From Acanthopleura granulata (Eukaryota > Mollusca > Polyplacophora > Chitonida > Chitonidae): a stretch of DNA of 64,000 nucleotides. Location: NCBI GenBank assembly GCA_016165875.1, contig JABBOT010000080.1:33425364-33489363 (forward strand), written 5' to 3'. Shown piece after piece: positions 60,450 to 64,000 of the stretch. A program made the translations under genes and the position numbers. The notes beneath the pieces were generated by a model. It did not search any database. It was not told where the DNA came from and saw only the letters and a program-made list of their open reading frames with translations. Numbering within the stretch: position 1 is the stretch's first letter; every line of letters begins with the position of its first letter.

Positions 60450-63400
60450 AGGACAAGGCCATCAGGCACCTTGCACATAAATAGGAAACTGATTAACAAG
60501 GTCATTTAAGTCTCAAGGCCAGAATACAGCTGGTTTTCTGAGGATCTTAAAAAAGTATAAAAACAAAAAAAAAAAACGACTGGAATCAACAAGATTCGTG
60601 AAAAACAAAAGAAAATGGACTCCAATTGGTGTGGACTTAAAATATTGCGTTACTTCCAGCCCGTTGTAATACATAAGCAATGTTCAACCCAACATAAAAT
60701 AAACTGTTGGCTATTTGTAAATGTTATTTCTGGTAGAAAGTATAGACCCTAAGATCTACAAAATGTCTGCTGCCTTGTCAGAAATCTACATTCACATGTA
60801 CATGAATGCACTTCAACGTATCTAGGATGTGATCTGTAAGGCTAAGAGATTATTTCCTTCCATACAGTTGGACTGGATTCAAAGTATTCCTGTGGCATGT
60901 TTTAAGCCTGGGATTAGAGCGCACCATACAATGCTGCTACACTTACTGAATGGCAGGGAGTAGTGCAGACTCCCCATACATTTATGAATAGCCAGTGGTT
61001 GAATTTATACAAGGTTGAAAATTGTTGACTAATTACGATGATGGGTAAGGATAAAGTAAGAGGTAAGGTAAGAACCAGAGTTAGATCTGGTGCACCAAGG
61101 ATGACCTATACTGCTCAGTCTGTGTTTCGCATCTTGTGATTGTCCATATTGGTTTGTAAACTTTTCGTGGTTCTAGTATTATTAATTGTGACCATCAGTA
61201 TGTAAGGGAGGATCAACTCCAGTGATTGTCTTATTGCTGTAGGTTGCAGTTGTATGTTTTAGGGATGGTGATAATGATAGTTCTATACAGTCTCAGTATT
61301 TGATGTTAAAGAAGTAAAACTAGTGTTTGGTATGGCTGGGTATTGTCCTGGGGTTAGTGTATTAAATCATGTTCAAAAAAATGTTTGACAAGACAGGCAT
61401 TCAACTCAGTATTTAGCAAGTTTACTGGTGGTTACTTTATATAAGTAGCACTGTTTCATGTTTTGTGTAAAAACTATCGTTACAAGATGCCGGCCAACGG
61501 TACGCGCAAGTTTACCAAACATTTTGGGTCGTAATCTTTTTTTTGTTGGCTTATTCCACCTGTTTCTCTTAGTTAACAATTTAACACCCACGTTAACCTT
61601 TTTCCTCTTTTTACATGCTTCTGTATGTAGTGGTCGTGATGTGATGTCTGAGTATTGAAAACAAAGGCCAAGAATACATATATAAAGAACTAGCCACTTT
61701 AAGATAGCAACACCCATTTCTCCCCTCTTCATCTTCATCACTTCGATATTATTTATTTTGTAGGAGGCAAGGATGTTCAGTCGATTCAAAACTCAAATAG
61801 GGAAATGTTAGAAATGCAAATGATAATAGGAGCTGTACCATGAAATATCAGTTTTAAGTGGTGTTTGTGTGGTTCGTGAATATTTCTGGTGCATATTGTG
61901 CATGTGAATATCTAGCAGGATTGTCTTAACATTGTTCGGTTGGAGCCAGATTGTAAACTGGTCAGATATGTTGAACAAGGCACTATGCTTTTAGTGCTTT
62001 ATTAGATACGCATGTTATACTATGGTGCTACAGTATGATACACCTGTTGCTAAATAGCCTACTGAGGTGGATGGGCTCGTAGGACCCTTGAGTGTCAATC
62101 AGATGCTTGGTTGGCATCATGCACAATTTGAAAGAAATCCGCTAACTACACTCTATACACTTAAAATAGTTGGACACATTTGCCCAAGGGTCTCTGTGGT
62201 AGCACCTGAAAACACTAGACTCTGGTTGGTTTAGTTCAAGCTGGTCTATAGAATTGCTCCATATATATATTATATCCCGGGCTGAATACGTTCATAACTG
62301 CCGCGATACCTGTATTATGAAAATGGACATAGATGCAGGCTACAGTAGGTGTTATTTACTATCCTTTAAAGATCACCGGGGTCAATTTTACATCAGTCCC
62401 CACCATATGTTTTGTAATAGGATTTTCACGGTGTAGAGCCATCATGCCTGCAGTAGTGGCGTTGCTTGATCACAGTAATGATATACGCAAATCATGGGTC
62501 AACATGATGGTCATGAACACCAGTGAAGAGCACGGCCTTGGCTCGCGATGTATTTAGAAGGGAAATGCTTCCCCACTGAAAGACGTATAACTGATGTATA
62601 CCTTCGTGTTGTGAATTTCATTACTTATCCATGATTTCCAACGATGCATACTGTAGAAATAAAAGCACTTTGGAACTGATATTGTTCTCTTTTCTTTAAC
62701 TGACATGTTCGGAATTCGACGAGGATTTGAGTTCAGTTAACATGTACATGAAATGCTTCGCCTGAAAGCCACAGGCCGACAGATCCTCAGGCTATCTACC
62801 TGCAAGCATGCTGTGTGCTTTTTGTCTTGAGAAAGCTGTACTGGGCGATGTGTTAAGTTCTGAATTACGAAGGAATGCACCAGTTAGCTTTAATTGATTT
62901 CTTATACAAAAAGGTGACCAGAAGATTCCGCTACGAATGTTTCCTAAGGGTAAATAAGGCTCCAGAAAAATTCAAGTTGGTGCGTCTGCGCTTAGTTCTT
63001 GGGGGAACGTACCTTAGCAACCCATGTCATATTGAATGCACCTTTTTGCAGCTGTCACATGGCAACTGATCTTAACTATATTAGTTGCTAGTTTTGCTAG
63101 TTAAAATACAAAAAAAAGCGTTAGTTCTGAATTTCCCTCGTATAATCTATCATCATTGTGAATGATTTAAACTGAATATATAGTGTGTAGAATTACGGCG
63201 GCTACCGCGAGACGGGTTCAAGGGGAGATAATGCTGATGAACATGTGAAGGTGGTCGCACATGTGCGCTACTGAGGCAGCCTAGTGTTTAGGCATAATTC
63301 TATTGTACTGCATTGCGTTGAAATGAAACCAGTTTACACTGTACATATTTTTCGGGTGAGAATATGTGCGTAAGATGTGAAATTTTGTTAGTTACGGTAC

Positions 63401-64000
63401 TTAGTAAAGATTATACAAGCGCATTAATTTTTCTTATATACCACATTTATTTACGTATATTTAGTAAATTTGGATAAACTTCAACCTCCAAAATACATAT
63501 TCCCAAGCTTTCACGCGGTGCCACGTGCGGAGGCAAATCTTGAATCGGCATGTGAAACCGATAGGTTGGTGTATGGTTTACTCCGTACATATAGGCCTAC
63601 TCACGTTTTGCCACTCACAAAAACAGTCGTTACATAAGTGAAATATTCTTAGGTATTTTTTAAGTTAAACGCTAATAATAATACGAAGTCGTGAATATTT
63701 ATTTCATTTCAGGAGAGCCTGCGGGCTAATTATCATTAAAATCAATGTATACACGGAAAAAAACCTGGAATCAGAAAAGATGGATGTCTTGTGTAACCAA
63801 GCTTTTTCGGTAACATCCGCTGGTGGCCTCTGTTAGAATGACAATCAGCGTAATGAAAGGAAGAGCAAGTCACCATTCACACAATCATCTGTTCGCCAGG
63901 TAAATAACGGTAACCATGCATATTCAATCGAAAAAGGTTGTTGGACTATATTAAAAGAGCAGACAATCTGAAGCTTTGCTGCGAAATTACCATGCGTGCA
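60450..64000. other. PEPCK-B 3' UTR and downstream stretch without a recognisable gene
   Basis: AATAAA hexamers at 60698-60703 and 62658-62663 would give a short or a very long 3' UTR. No exon or protein-like ORF is recognised on either strand. A SINE tail remnant ('AAGTGAAATATTCTTAGGTA') lies at about 63637. 'ACTATATTAAAAGAG' near 63943 could be a TATA element of a gene beyond the window, but nothing else supports it. Confidence 0.5.
60698..60703 (+). terminator. Nearest polyadenylation signal of PEPCK-B
   Basis: AATAAA 249 bp after the stop at 60449. A second hexamer at 62658-62663 is a possible distal site. Confidence 0.5.

Noticed and set aside
61406..61789. Minus-strand ORF of 127 codons downstream of PEPCK-B
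   Set aside because: Composition is Lys/Asn-rich as expected for AT-rich DNA, no domain is recognised, and no promoter or splice context supports it.

Overview
The window is animal nuclear DNA. It is AT-rich, and its genes have many short exons (60-250 bp) with GT-AG introns, AATAAA polyadenylation signals, minisatellites and many copies of a tRNA-derived SINE. The commonest SINE ends in a core like 'GTGAAATATTCTTGAGTA' followed by an (AAATAA)n tail. The gene content and these short elements suggest a marine invertebrate, probably a lophotrochozoan such as a mollusc or brachiopod. That placement is an inference from repeat style and cannot be proved from one window.

Layout. (1) 1-6435 (+): the last 11 coding exons of a MROH1-like HEAT-repeat gene whose 5' part lies outside the window. 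(2) 8443-15681 (-): a complete or nearly complete multi-exon gene that I recognise as a C18orf63 (DUF4708) relative, convergent with MROH1 and with probably overlapping 3' ends. It contains a likely minor-spliceosome (U12) intron and a GC-AG intron. (3) 15.7-21.0 kb: no recognisable gene, several diverged tandem repeats. (4) 21039-22091 (+): a single-exon GT11 alpha-1,2-fucosyltransferase. (5) 22.1-29.5 kb: no recognisable gene; SINEs in inverted orientation, simple repeats and a G-quadruplex-like tract. (6) 29555-43042 (+): a phosphoenolpyruvate carboxykinase gene (PEPCK-A) with two candidate first coding exons, one acidic and one resembling a mitochondrial presequence. (7) 45662-60449 (+): a second PEPCK gene (PEPCK-B) with a non-coding first exon, a TATA promoter and an acidic N-terminus that suggests the cytosol. 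(8) 60.5-64.0 kb: 3' UTR and unassigned sequence.

The two PEPCK genes lie head to tail, about 2.6 kb from the stop of A to the predicted start of B. Both keep the kinase P-loop and metal-binding motifs and should catalyse GTP-dependent conversion of oxaloacetate to PEP, the entry step of gluconeogenesis and glyceroneogenesis. Their 5' coding exons have identical sizes (185, 204, 188 bp), but intron positions differ in the 3' half, which fits old paralogs. Together they could supply separate mitochondrial and cytosolic enzymes. The most unusual structure is in PEPCK-B: the end of the P-loop exon and its 5' splice site have been amplified about 16 times in tandem (65-bp period) inside the following intron.
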